DNA of 49,523 nt from positions 1 to 49,523 of the forward strand of contig NZ_SDIK01000007.1 in the NCBI RefSeq assembly GCF_008016795.1, written 5' to 3'. The position numbers and the translations under genes were made by a program. Under the pieces are notes generated by a model. The model searched no databases and was not told the DNA's origin. It saw only the letters and a program-made list of their open reading frames with translations. Below are positions 14,380 through 21,503 of this stretch, in pieces. Position 1 is the stretch's first letter; every line of letters begins with the position of its first letter. The stretch is from Prevotella brunnea. Its GTDB lineage: Bacteria > Bacteroidota > Bacteroidia > Bacteroidales > Bacteroidaceae.

Positions 14380-16062
14380 TTAAAATTTATAAATTCTTCC
14401 TGACAATGCATCAACCTGAATCTTGCAAAAGCCATCTTTAGAAAGTCTAACTTTGAGCTTTTCTCCTGATAAAAGATCTGTCATGTTTACATTTCCTTCT
14501 TTCAGTTCAAGATAGTCAAAAGCGTGAGTAGGGATGATTATGTCAGATTGGTGTGCTTCATTGTCAAAATTCGCCAAAACAAATAAGGTTTCGTCAACGG
14601 ATTTCCGAAGAAACGCAAAGAGTTTTTTATCATTAAAATTATGATTATCCAAATTCGCATACATCAAATCAAAGGTCTTACCCTCGCGAACAGCTTTCTC
14701 AACATTACAGATATTCAATATTTTTTTGTACATAGTTTCCAGATAAAGCTGCCGGGGGGTAAGGTTTTTACGTGAAAAATAGCCATTATATACACCATCA
14801 ACACACCAATAATCGAATATCGTGGAGCGACCGTCTAATCCGGAGAAGCCCTCTTCATCCATGCCTCGCTCGCCAAATTCCTGTCCAGCATATATCATGA
14901 ATGGATTAGTACGCAACAAAGCCGAAACTATCATGCCAGGGATACCTTTTAGAGCATTCCCACTAAAAAAGTTGGATGCGACACGCTGTTCATCATGATT
15001 TTCAAGAAAGTAAAGCATGTGATCCCGAATATCATCCGTGTTCTGCCATACTTGAGTTATAGATGATGCAGGAAGTCTGTTACAGATTACTTCACGAAGA
15101 CAATCATACATACCCACTTTATCATAAAGAAAGTCAAAGCCGGTATGTAGATAACTTCGATACAAGGAAGGATTATACACTTCGCCTATAAATAGAATGT
15201 CGGGATAACGCTCTTTTACTCTTTTGATGGTATAGGACCAAAACTCTTTTGGTACCATCTCTGCCATATCACATCGAAAACCATTAATTCCTTTTCCAGC
15301 CCAAAAAAGCAAGACATCTGTCATCTTTAGCCAAGTAGATGGTATGGGAGAGAAGTGGGAACTCCTCCCTCCTAAATCACAATAATCCACACCATAATTA
15401 AGCTTAACTGTTTCATACCAATCATTCCGTTGTGGATACGCATCAAATTTATCATTGCCGGTACACTTGGCCGGATATTCTTCATAAGGCGTGCACAAAA
15501 AATCACAATCATTGGTAACAGCAGACAAGTCTAAGTGCTCATTCGGACAATAATAGAAGTTATTTTGAGCATCAAAATGTTTACTTTTATCATCGGATTC
15601 GCCCAAATCCTTCACCTCATCCGGTTTCGCAATACTTTTGTATTCACGAGCGACATGATTAGGGACAAAATCTATTATTATCTTCAAACCTATATGATGG
15701 CATCTATGAATTAAAGCCTCAAACTCTTGCATTCTGCGAGGAACATTCACAGATATGTCTGGATCGATGTCGTAGTAATCAGTTATAGCATAGGGCGAGC
15801 CAGCCTTTCCCTTGACAATGATTGGTGTTTGAAGTGGGATACCATAAGACGCATAATTGGTTGTGGTTGCATGACGTAATATGCCGGTAAACCAAATACT
15901 ATTTGCACCAAGATTTGCAATTTGCCGTAGAACCTTATAACTGAAATCATTCATCTTCCCCACCCCATTGTCGTGCAGACTTCCATTTTTTTTCCGGGTT
16001 TGATTTTTATTACCGAATGTTCGGGTCAGAACCTGATAAATTATTAGTTTCTCTTGCTTCAT
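14380..16062 (-). CDS. GH13-family alpha-amylase-like glycosidase, cytoplasmic
   Basis: This 560-residue protein has no signal peptide. The GH13 catalytic residues are in place: nucleophile Asp in GINGFRCDMAEM (about 263), acid/base Glu in LFIGEVYNP (about 293) and the third Asp in FLENHDEQR (about 355); the barrel motif IIIDFVPNH is at about 135. A C-terminal beta domain follows. It probably acts on intracellular alpha-glucans or maltodextrins, but specificity (amylase, cyclomaltodextrinase or pullulanase-like) cannot be read from the motifs. The ATG at 16062 is preferred to an upstream TTG at 16077. It begins 150 bases after fabD and heads the alaX operon. Confidence 0.88.
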   Translation of the reverse strand: MKQEKLIIYQVLTRTFGNKNQTRKKNGSLHDNGVGKMNDFSYKVLRQIANLGANSIWFTGILRHATTTNYASYGIPLQTPIIVKGKAGSPYAITDYYDIDPDISVNVPRRMQEFEALIHRCHHIGLKIIIDFVPNHVAREYKSIAKPDEVKDLGESDDKSKHFDAQNNFYYCPNEHLDLSAVTNDCDFLCTPYEEYPAKCTGNDKFDAYPQRNDWYETVKLNYGVDYCDLGGRSSHFSPIPSTWLKMTDVLLFWAGKGINGFRCDMAEMVPKEFWSYTIKRVKERYPDILFIGEVYNPSLYRSYLHTGFDFLYDKVGMYDCLREVICNRLPASSITQVWQNTDDIRDHMLYFLENHDEQRVASNFFSGNALKGIPGMIVSALLRTNPFMIYAGQEFGERGMDEEGFSGLDGRSTIFDYWCVDGVYNGYFSRKNLTPRQLYLETMYKKILNICNVEKAVREGKTFDLMYANLDNHNFNDKKLFAFLRKSVDETLFVLANFDNEAHQSDIIIPTHAFDYLELKEGNVNMTDLLSGEKLKVRLSKDGFCKIQVDALSGRIYKF

Positions 16063-16096
16063 ATTATAATTATCCAAAGTGGCAAAAAGGGGACAA

Positions 16097-16169
16097 AAGT
16101 GTTATTTAAATCTTCCTCTTAGAATTATTAGGATATTATCGTTTAGAGGAAACATTTGAATAACACTTT
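16097..16169. repeat. long imperfect inverted repeat between fabD and the GH13 gene
   Basis: AAAGTGTTATTTAAAT on the left and ATTTGAATAACACTTT on the right form arms of about 24 bp with few mismatches, extending through a CCTCT/AGAGG block, around a loop of about 24 bases. On the minus strand the stem follows the fabD stop at 16212 and leads into TTTTGTCCCC then TTTTT, so it may terminate fabD transcription; it also resembles a tiny transposon relic. Confidence 0.6.
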
Positions 16170-16211
16170 ATACGCCTTTATCGTTTCCTTCAAACGAAAA
16201 AGATATACGAT

Positions 16212-17099
16212 CTACACCAAACCATGAGCAACAACTTCCCTGTTGATACGCCCTATCATACCTTGCAAAGCTTTCCCGGGTCCACACTCAATAAACTCAT
16301 CAGCACCTGATGCTATCATATTTAGAATACTTTCAGTCCAGCGAACACTTGATGTTAGTTGTGCGATAAGATTGGCTTTAATTTCAGCAGCATCAGTATG
16401 CGCTTTCGCGTCCACATTCTGATAAACAGGACATTTTGGTATCATAAAATGTGTTGTCTCTATAGCTTCCTGTAGTTCATCTTTTGCAGGTTGCATCAAG
16501 GGAGAATGGAAAGCACCACCTACCTTCAAAGGCAAAGCGCGTTTCGCACCTGCAGCTTTCAACTTATCACAAGCACTTTCTATACCCTCTTTTATACCAG
16601 AAATCACCAACTGACCCGGACAGTTATAATTTGCAGCTACACAAAGGCTTCCGTTATCACTGACCTGCTTGCAAATTTCTACTACTTTTTCATCAGACAA
16701 CCCAATAATCGCAGCCATTGTGCCGGGATTCTTTTCACATGCTTTCTGCATCGCATTCGCACGAGCCGAAACCAACTTTAAACCATCTTCAAAACTTAAA
16801 GCTCCGGAAGCTACAAGGGCAGAAAACTCGCCAAGAGAATGACCAGCTGTCATATCCGGCTTAAACTTCTCTCCCAGGCAAAGAACTGAAACGACACTAT
16901 GGAGGAATACTGCCGGTTGAGTAACTTTAGTTTCTTTCAACTGTTCATCGGTTCCTGCAAACATAATATCTGTAATTTTAAAGCCGAGTATTTTGTCAGC
17001 TTCATCAAAAAGTTTCTTTGCCAATGGAGAAGAGTCATAGAGTTCTTTACCCATACCAACAAATTGAGCACCTTGACCTGGAAAAACAAATGCTTTCAT
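16212..17099 (-). CDS. fabD: malonyl-CoA:ACP transacylase FabD
   Basis: FabD moves malonyl from CoA to acyl carrier protein to supply fatty-acid elongation. The 295-residue protein has the N-terminal FPGQGAQ, the nucleophile elbow GHSLGE (S88) and the catalytic histidine in GGAFHSPLM (about H198). The length is typical. It has its own -7 element at 17133-17141 and is not in a fab cluster here. The ISAon1-like element inserted about 190 bp upstream of the start leaves the core promoter intact. Confidence 0.95.
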   Translation of the reverse strand: MKAFVFPGQGAQFVGMGKELYDSSPLAKKLFDEADKILGFKITDIMFAGTDEQLKETKVTQPAVFLHSVVSVLCLGEKFKPDMTAGHSLGEFSALVASGALSFEDGLKLVSARANAMQKACEKNPGTMAAIIGLSDEKVVEICKQVSDNGSLCVAANYNCPGQLVISGIKEGIESACDKLKAAGAKRALPLKVGGAFHSPLMQPAKDELQEAIETTHFMIPKCPVYQNVDAKAHTDAAEIKANLIAQLTSSVRWTESILNMIASGADEFIECGPGKALQGMIGRINREVVAHGLV

Positions 17100-17132
17100 A
17101 CTATATAAACTTTTAAAATTATTTTATAGATT

Positions 17133-17141
17133 GCAAAGATA
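17133..17141 (-). promoter_or_regulatory. -7 element of fabD
   Basis: The minus strand reads TATCTTTGC. The predicted start near 17126 gives a 27-base leader. The adjacent IS begins 150 bp further upstream. The rest of 17142-17291 shows nothing. Confidence 0.65.
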
Positions 17142-17355
17142 GAGAAAAATCACGAGATACAACCTAAAGTAAGACTATTTCATACATTTTAAAGCAAAAG
17201 CTTTCACATCATTAACAACATGAAGAACATATAACATAAGGTATCGTTTATTTCCCTAACGCCAAATTATAGTTACTAAAGCGGTTGTTTTGGGTCAGTC
17301 GTAAAACCCAGTTGCATCCCCTCCCTCTCATGCACATAATTTCATAAGTATTTGT

Positions 17356-17364
17356 TATCTTTGC
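17356..17364 (+). promoter_or_regulatory. -7 element of the IS, abutting the OrfA start
   Basis: TATCTTTGC is followed after three bases by the ATG at 17368, leaving no room for a leader. The element is just inside the left terminal repeat. Confidence 0.55.
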
Positions 17365-17367
17365 ATC

Positions 17368-17712
17368 ATGAAGACCGAGCAATTGTTGCGTTGTATCTTT
17401 CCAGAGATACTTGCAGATTATTTTGATGTGATAGATATCCAAGAGAGCATTTCCCGGATAGACTTCTGGTTGGATGAGCGTAACTTTATGGAAGAGGCAG
17501 ACCGCAAGGCCGGCAAAGTAAGCTGTTACGGCTTTACCGCCGAACGGGTTGTCCATGACTTTCCCCTTCGTGGCAAGCCCGTTTACCTTCATGTCCGCCG
17601 TCGAAAATGGCATGACAGTTCCACGGGTGAGATATTCAGTTATTCTTACGATGACTTGACGGCTGAGGGCAGCAAACTATCCCCTGAGTTCGTTTCTTTT
17701 TTAAAAGAATAG
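17368..17712 (+). CDS. IS transposase N-terminal region protein (OrfA)
   Basis: This 114-residue protein resembles the N-terminal region proteins of ISAon1-type elements, which carry the substrate-binding part of an ISL3-like transposase. It begins MKTEQLLRCIFPEI and contains a basic segment HVRRRKWH at about 77-84, plausible for DNA contact. It ends in VSFLKE-stop at a run TTTTTTAAAAG (17697-17707), and the catalytic ORF continues in the +1 frame. It may act as a separate subunit or as the first part of a frameshift fusion. Confidence 0.8.
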   Translation: MKTEQLLRCIFPEILADYFDVIDIQESISRIDFWLDERNFMEEADRKAGKVSCYGFTAERVVHDFPLRGKPVYLHVRRRKWHDSSTGEIFSYSYDDLTAEGSKLSPEFVSFLKE

Positions 17713-18697
17713 AATTGAGTCTACTGCGGAGAGCATTACAGGTATCGGCTCTCATTATGGCGTAGACGGTAAGCAGCTTTCCACACAATACAAGGAGCAT
17801 TTCAGTGATTATCGCCAGTGGGAGCAGTTGTCGCATGCGGGAGACTGGCTGCTGTTTGATGAGAACCTGGGAGAGAGCCTGAGTATCGATGAGACTTGTC
17901 TGAGCAGCGGTGAGGTCTATACGTTTCTGACCAACAAGGCCGGCAAAGGTGGCAGGGGTACGCTGGTAGCTGTGGTCAGGGGAACAAAAGCCGAAGATGT
18001 GATCCGTGTTCTGGAAAAGATTGACCTTTCCAAAAGAAAGACTGTCAAGGAGATAACGCTCGACTTGTCTTCCTCTATGATGATCATTGCGCGCACGGTG
18101 TTCCCCAAGGCACTCATCACCAGTGACAGGTTTCATGTGCAGAAACTTTACTATGACGCTTTGGACGACATGCGCATAGCCTACCGGTGGATGGCAAGGG
18201 ACAGAGAAAATGAGGAGATGAAGGAAGCCAAAGCCAAGAATGAAACCTACAAACCATTCAGATACAGCAACGGTGACACACGCAAGCAACTGCTTGCCAG
18301 AGCGAAGTTTATACTGACTAAACACAAGTCCAAGTGGACGGAATCGCAAAGGCTAAGGGTGGAAATAATCTTTGAAAACTACCCAGAACTCAAAAAAGCC
18401 TATGACCTGGCCATGGAACTTACCGATATTTATAATGCCGAAAGCATCAAGGACGCGGCAAGGCTGAAACTGGCTAAGTGGTTTAACGAGGTAGAGAAGT
18501 TGGGGGTGGACAACTTCTATACGGTGATTGACACCTTTAAGAACCATTATGATACCATACTCAATTTCTTTGTCAATAGAGTCACAAATGCCAATGCTGA
18601 ATCCTTCAACGCAAAAGTCAAAGCCTTCAGGGCACAGTTCAGGGGAGTAACGGATATTCCTTTCTTCCTTTACAGGCTTATAAAATTATGTGCATGA
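17705..18697 (+). CDS. IS transposase catalytic part (OrfB, DDE domain, ISL3-like)
   Basis: The frame is open from 17705, just after a TAA at 17702-17704; the first ATG is only at 17828 and would remove residues continuous with the domain. From 17705 it encodes about 330 residues. The DDE core begins with LSIDETCLSSGEVYT (first Asp), then ITLDLSSSMMIIARTVFPKALITSDRFHVQK (second Asp region), and ends NRVTNANAESFNAKVKA (Glu). The stop lies inside the right terminal repeat. Expression probably requires +1 slippage at 17704-17711 or a non-ATG start; which one is unclear. No internal stop is present, so the element looks intact. Confidence 0.82.
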   Translation, partial: KNRIESTAESITGIGSHYGVDGKQLSTQYKEHFSDYRQWEQLSHAGDWLLFDENLGESLSIDETCLSSGEVYTFLTNKAGKGGRGTLVAVVRGTKAEDVIRVLEKIDLSKRKTVKEITLDLSSSMMIIARTVFPKALITSDRFHVQKLYYDALDDMRIAYRWMARDRENEEMKEAKAKNETYKPFRYSNGDTRKQLLARAKFILTKHKSKWTESQRLRVEIIFENYPELKKAYDLAMELTDIYNAESIKDAARLKLAKWFNEVEKLGVDNFYTVIDTFKNHYDTILNFFVNRVTNANAESFNAKVKAFRAQFRGVTDIPFFLYRLIKLCA

Positions 18698-18773
18698 GAG
18701 GGAGGGGGATGCAACTGGGTTTTACGACTGACCCGCTATTACCTATAATCAAATACTTTAATCACACCTCAAG

Positions 18774-18845
18774 TAGTCGGTACGAGAATCGAACTCGTAT
18801 GCCAAGATTGAGAATCTTGTATCCTAACCGTTAGATGAACCGACC
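18774..18845 (-). tRNA. tRNA-Glu (CTC)
   Basis: On the minus strand the gene starts GGTCGGT, which pairs with ACCGACT at the 3' end (one G-U), discriminator A. The anticodon stem CAAGA/TCTTG encloses TTCTCAA, anticodon CTC. It is the second gene of a tRNA-Ser/tRNA-Glu unit. The IS begins 39 bases downstream of the 3' end and no terminator is visible in that gap. Confidence 0.93.
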
Positions 18846-18853
18846 AATAAAAG

Positions 18854-18940
18854 CGGAAGGAGGGGGATTCGAACCCCCGGTACGCTAACGCGCACGGCAG
18901 TTTAGCAAACTGCTGGTTTCAGCCACTCACCCATCCTTCC
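18854..18940 (-). tRNA. tRNA-Ser (GCT)
   Basis: The 87-base gene has acceptor GGAAGGA/TCCTTCC, discriminator G, a long variable arm and the anticodon stem-loop CAGTTTGCTAAACTG with anticodon GCT. It lies 8 bases upstream of tRNA-Glu in the same transcript. Confidence 0.95.
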
Positions 18941-18985
18941 GGAAATAAGTTAGAACCGAGAAGCCAAGCATTTTATAAATGCGGT

Positions 18986-19018
18986 GCAAAGATACTATAT
19001 AATTTCTAAACGTGCAAA
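18986..19018 (-). promoter_or_regulatory. promoter of the tRNA-Ser/tRNA-Glu operon
   Basis: On the minus strand TTTG (19018-19015), a 20-bp spacer and TATCTTTGC (18994-18986) match the Bacteroidetes consensus, about 45 bases before tRNA-Ser. Confidence 0.75.
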
Positions 19019-19020
19019 TT

Positions 19021-19385
19021 TTTGTCGCATTATTTCACAAACAAAACAATAGTACTCTAAACAAATCTGTCGTAAGTCGGGAATTTAAGCGCAATCGCAA
19101 TAAACATGAAACGTATAGTTACTCTCATGCGCAGATGCTTGCAAGTGTCCATAAGAGCGTCTTCGCAAGAACCGCGCTTTACAGAAGAAATAAAGAACCA
19201 CATCACCCGCTATATGTGACAACTCCAATGACCTTCGGAACAGATACTCGGCTATTGTAAACTCAAAGGCTGCAACATGGCTTCCACCGAGGGATGTTCC
19301 TTTCTTATCTTCAAAATGGGTGAACCTGATGCCCTCTGACCAAAAGGGTTGCATAAACAGGGATTTATACGAGTGATAATTTATA
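19021..19385. other. 365-bp gap without a recognised gene
   Basis: The minus strand holds an open frame of 104 codons (19085-19399), with a possible inner ATG giving a product starting MQPFWSEGIRFTHF. It lacks any family resemblance, has odd composition for this genome and no promoter. It runs into the pgk terminator hairpin. It could be a relic of a transferred segment; I do not call a gene. Confidence 0.4.
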
Positions 19386-19424
19386 AGAGGGTGTATCATA
19401 AAGACGAGTTATGATACGCCCTCT
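19386..19424 (-). terminator. Rho-independent terminator of pgk
   Basis: AGAGGGTGTATCATAA (19386-19401) and TTATGATACGCCCTCT (19409-19424) form a 16-bp stem with one G-U pair and a 7-base loop. It begins 18 bases after the pgk stop on the minus strand and could act in both directions. Confidence 0.85.
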
Positions 19425-19442
19425 TTAATTATATATAACAGG

Positions 19443-20693
19443 TTATTTCTCTATGGCAGCCACTCCCGGCAACACTTTGCCTTCAATAGCTTCAAGCATG
19501 GCACCGCCACCGGTGGAAACATAGGAAACTTCCCCTGCCAGTCCAAACTTGTTGACCGCGGCAACCGAGTCGCCACCACCAATCAGTGAGAATGCACCGT
19601 TTTTCTTTGTAGCCTCAGCTACATATTTTGCAATTTCACCGGTACCGTGAGCAAAATTCTCCAACTCAAACACACCTACCGGACCATTCCAAAGAATTGT
19701 TTTTGAGTCAAGGATGATTTTCTTCCAGATTGCCAAACTTTCTTCCGAAGCGTCCATTCCCTCCCACTCGTCCGGGATTTGGTTTATTGGGAATACCTTG
19801 CGCTCGGTATCATTAGAAAAGTCCTTTCCGCACAAGGTAGCTACGGACAGCGAAAGATTAACGCCTTTTTCCTTGGCAGCGGCAATAACATTCAGAGCTT
19901 CTCCCATTAAATCATCCTCATGAAGAGAGTTCCCAATTTTTCCTCCTTGAGCCTTAATAAAAGTGTAGCCCATACCGCCACCAATAATAAGGTTATCTAC
20001 TTTGTCCAATAAGTTTTTGATAACACCAAGTTTGGAACTAACCTTGGAGCCTCCTATTATCGCGGTAAATGGGTGCTGTGCATTTTTCAAAACATTGTTG
20101 ATGGCCGTAACTTCCTTTTCCATCAAGAAGCCCAACATTTTGTGATTTGCGTCAAAAGAGTCGGCTATAACAGCAGTAGAGGCGTGTTTTCGGTGTGCGG
20201 TTCCAAAAGCATCATTAACATATACATCCGCATAAGATGCCAGTTTTTTCGCAAAATCAGCTTGTCTGACTTTCATTTCCGCTGCGGCTTTGTCATATTC
20301 CGGTGTACCTTTTTCTATACCGACGGGCTTGCCTTCTTCCTCTGCATGGTAGCGCAAGTTTTCCAACAACAATGCCTCTCCGGCTTTTAAGGCTGCTACT
20401 TCTGCATCAGCATTCGCGGCATCCTTTGCGAATTTTACTTCTACCCCAAGGACATTGCTCACATTTTTTACAATCTGTCGCAATGAAAGCTCCGGTTTTA
20501 CTTTACCTTTCGGTTTTCCCATGTGACTCATCATTATCAGGGTACCGCCATCAGCCAACACCTTCTTCAATGTTGGCAAAGCTCCACGGATTCGAGTATC
20601 ATCAGTTACGTTGCCATTTTCATCCAATGGCACATTAAAATCAACGCGAACGATAGCTTTCAGTCCTGCGAAGTTAAAATCATTAATTTTCAT
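19443..20693 (-). CDS. pgk: phosphoglycerate kinase
   Basis: The enzyme transfers phosphate between 1,3-bisphosphoglycerate and ADP in glycolysis. The 416-residue protein begins [22 protein letters not shown], with the substrate motif RVDFNVPLD, the hinge and nucleotide motifs GGGMGYTF and the C-terminal GGGDSVAAV and STGGGAML. The ATG at 20693 is chosen because it lies 41 bases after a TAnnTTTGC element; a longer open frame to 20810 starts upstream of that promoter. It is divergent to queC. Confidence 0.96.
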   Translation of the reverse strand: MKINDFNFAGLKAIVRVDFNVPLDENGNVTDDTRIRGALPTLKKVLADGGTLIMMSHMGKPKGKVKPELSLRQIVKNVSNVLGVEVKFAKDAANADAEVAALKAGEALLLENLRYHAEEEGKPVGIEKGTPEYDKAAAEMKVRQADFAKKLASYADVYVNDAFGTAHRKHASTAVIADSFDANHKMLGFLMEKEVTAINNVLKNAQHPFTAIIGGSKVSSKLGVIKNLLDKVDNLIIGGGMGYTFIKAQGGKIGNSLHEDDLMGEALNVIAAAKEKGVNLSLSVATLCGKDFSNDTERKVFPINQIPDEWEGMDASEESLAIWKKIILDSKTILWNGPVGVFELENFAHGTGEIAKYVAEATKKNGAFSLIGGGDSVAAVNKFGLAGEVSYVSTGGGAMLEAIEGKVLPGVAAIEK

Positions 20694-20733
20694 CTGATTA
20701 TGTTTTGTAGTTAGAATTGAATACATCTTTACC

Positions 20734-20742
20734 GCAAAAATA
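20734..20742 (-). promoter_or_regulatory. -7 element of pgk
   Basis: The minus strand reads TATTTTTGC, with a predicted start near 20728 and a leader of about 35 bases. It supports the ATG at 20693. Confidence 0.6.
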
Positions 20743-20785
20743 AGCATATTTAATTGATTTATGAAATCAAATACAATCTTTTTTG

Positions 20786-20794
20786 TATTTTTGC
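20786..20794 (+). promoter_or_regulatory. -7 element of queC
   Basis: TATTTTTGC on the plus strand, with a predicted start near 20800 and a leader of about 10 bases. It supports the ATG at 20810. The pgk and queC -7 elements are only 43 bp apart. Confidence 0.6.
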
Positions 20795-20809
20795 AGAAAA
20801 TACACTTCA

Positions 20810-21466
20810 ATGAAAGATTCTATTATCATTATTAGTGGCGGACTTGACTCCGTTACTTTACTTTATGAGAAGCAAGAAGAAATATCACTTGGAATTTCTT
20901 TTGATTATGGGCAAAATCACGCATGCAAAGAGTTGCCTTTGGCAAAATATCATTGCGAAAAGTTAGGAATTCCTCATATTGTCATTCCCCTCAATTTCAT
21001 GCAACAGTACTTCACAAGTTCTTTGATGGAAGGTGCGGACAAGATTCCGAATGGGCACTATGATGAGGAGAACATGAAATCTACTGTTGTCCCTTTTCGT
21101 AACGGTATCATGCTTTCCATCGCCATAGGTATTGCCGAAAGTAGAAAAATGCGACGCATCTACATTGCCAACCACGGAGGCGACCATACGATTTATCCTG
21201 ATTGCAGACCGGAGTTCATCGCTGCCATAAGAGCTGCCGGTTCCGCCGGCACTTTCAACAACATTCGGATTGAAGCACCCTATACTTTGCTGACAAAAGC
21301 TGATATTGTTCGCAAGGGAATAAAATTAGGTGTGGATTATTCTATGACTTGGAGCTGCTATAAAGGTGGGGAACAACATTGTGGCACATGTGGCACGTGC
21401 ATAGAGCGTCATGAAGCTTTCCTTGCCGCAGGTGTAAAAGATCCGACGACTTATGAAAAGACATAA
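20810..21466 (+). CDS. queC: 7-cyano-7-deazaguanine synthase
   Basis: QueC converts 7-carboxy-7-deazaguanine to preQ0 with ATP and ammonia in queuosine synthesis. The 218-residue protein has the ATP pyrophosphatase loop SGGLDSVT (9-16) and the C-terminal zinc cluster with four Cys in [20 protein letters not shown]. No other queuosine gene (queD, queE, queF) lies next to it. The start at 20810 follows a -7 element; a GTG/ATG further upstream would precede the promoter. Confidence 0.95.
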   Translation: MKDSIIIISGGLDSVTLLYEKQEEISLGISFDYGQNHACKELPLAKYHCEKLGIPHIVIPLNFMQQYFTSSLMEGADKIPNGHYDEENMKSTVVPFRNGIMLSIAIGIAESRKMRRIYIANHGGDHTIYPDCRPEFIAAIRAAGSAGTFNNIRIEAPYTLLTKADIVRKGIKLGVDYSMTWSCYKGGEQHCGTCGTCIERHEAFLAAGVKDPTTYEKT

Positions 21467-21503
21467 GATTTTCCCTGTATAGCTCTGTGTATGTTAGGAG
21501 GGG

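Larger units (their letters stand above)
17292..18734 (+). mobile_element. complete ISAon1-like insertion sequence (1443 bp)
   Basis: Terminal inverted repeats of about 51 bp (17292-17342 and 18683-18734) begin GGGTCAGTCGTAAAACCCAG and differ mainly by one C in a C-run. Two ORFs lie between them, a 114-residue OrfA and a DDE-type OrfB in the +1 frame. The flanking 8 bases (GTTGTTTT left, GCTATTAC right) are not direct repeats, so no target-site duplication is visible. The IS lies between fabD and the 3' end of tRNA-Glu. The family name comes from recognising the two-ORF arrangement; ISL3-like would be the broader label. Confidence 0.85.

Noticed and set aside
14376..14435. Longer AlaX frame starting at 14435
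   Set aside because: It would overlap the end of the GH13 gene, and the domain starts at 14375.
20694..20810. Longer Pgk frame starting at 20810
   Set aside because: The promoter element at 20734-20742 lies inside it, and the family N-terminus matches the ATG at 20693.
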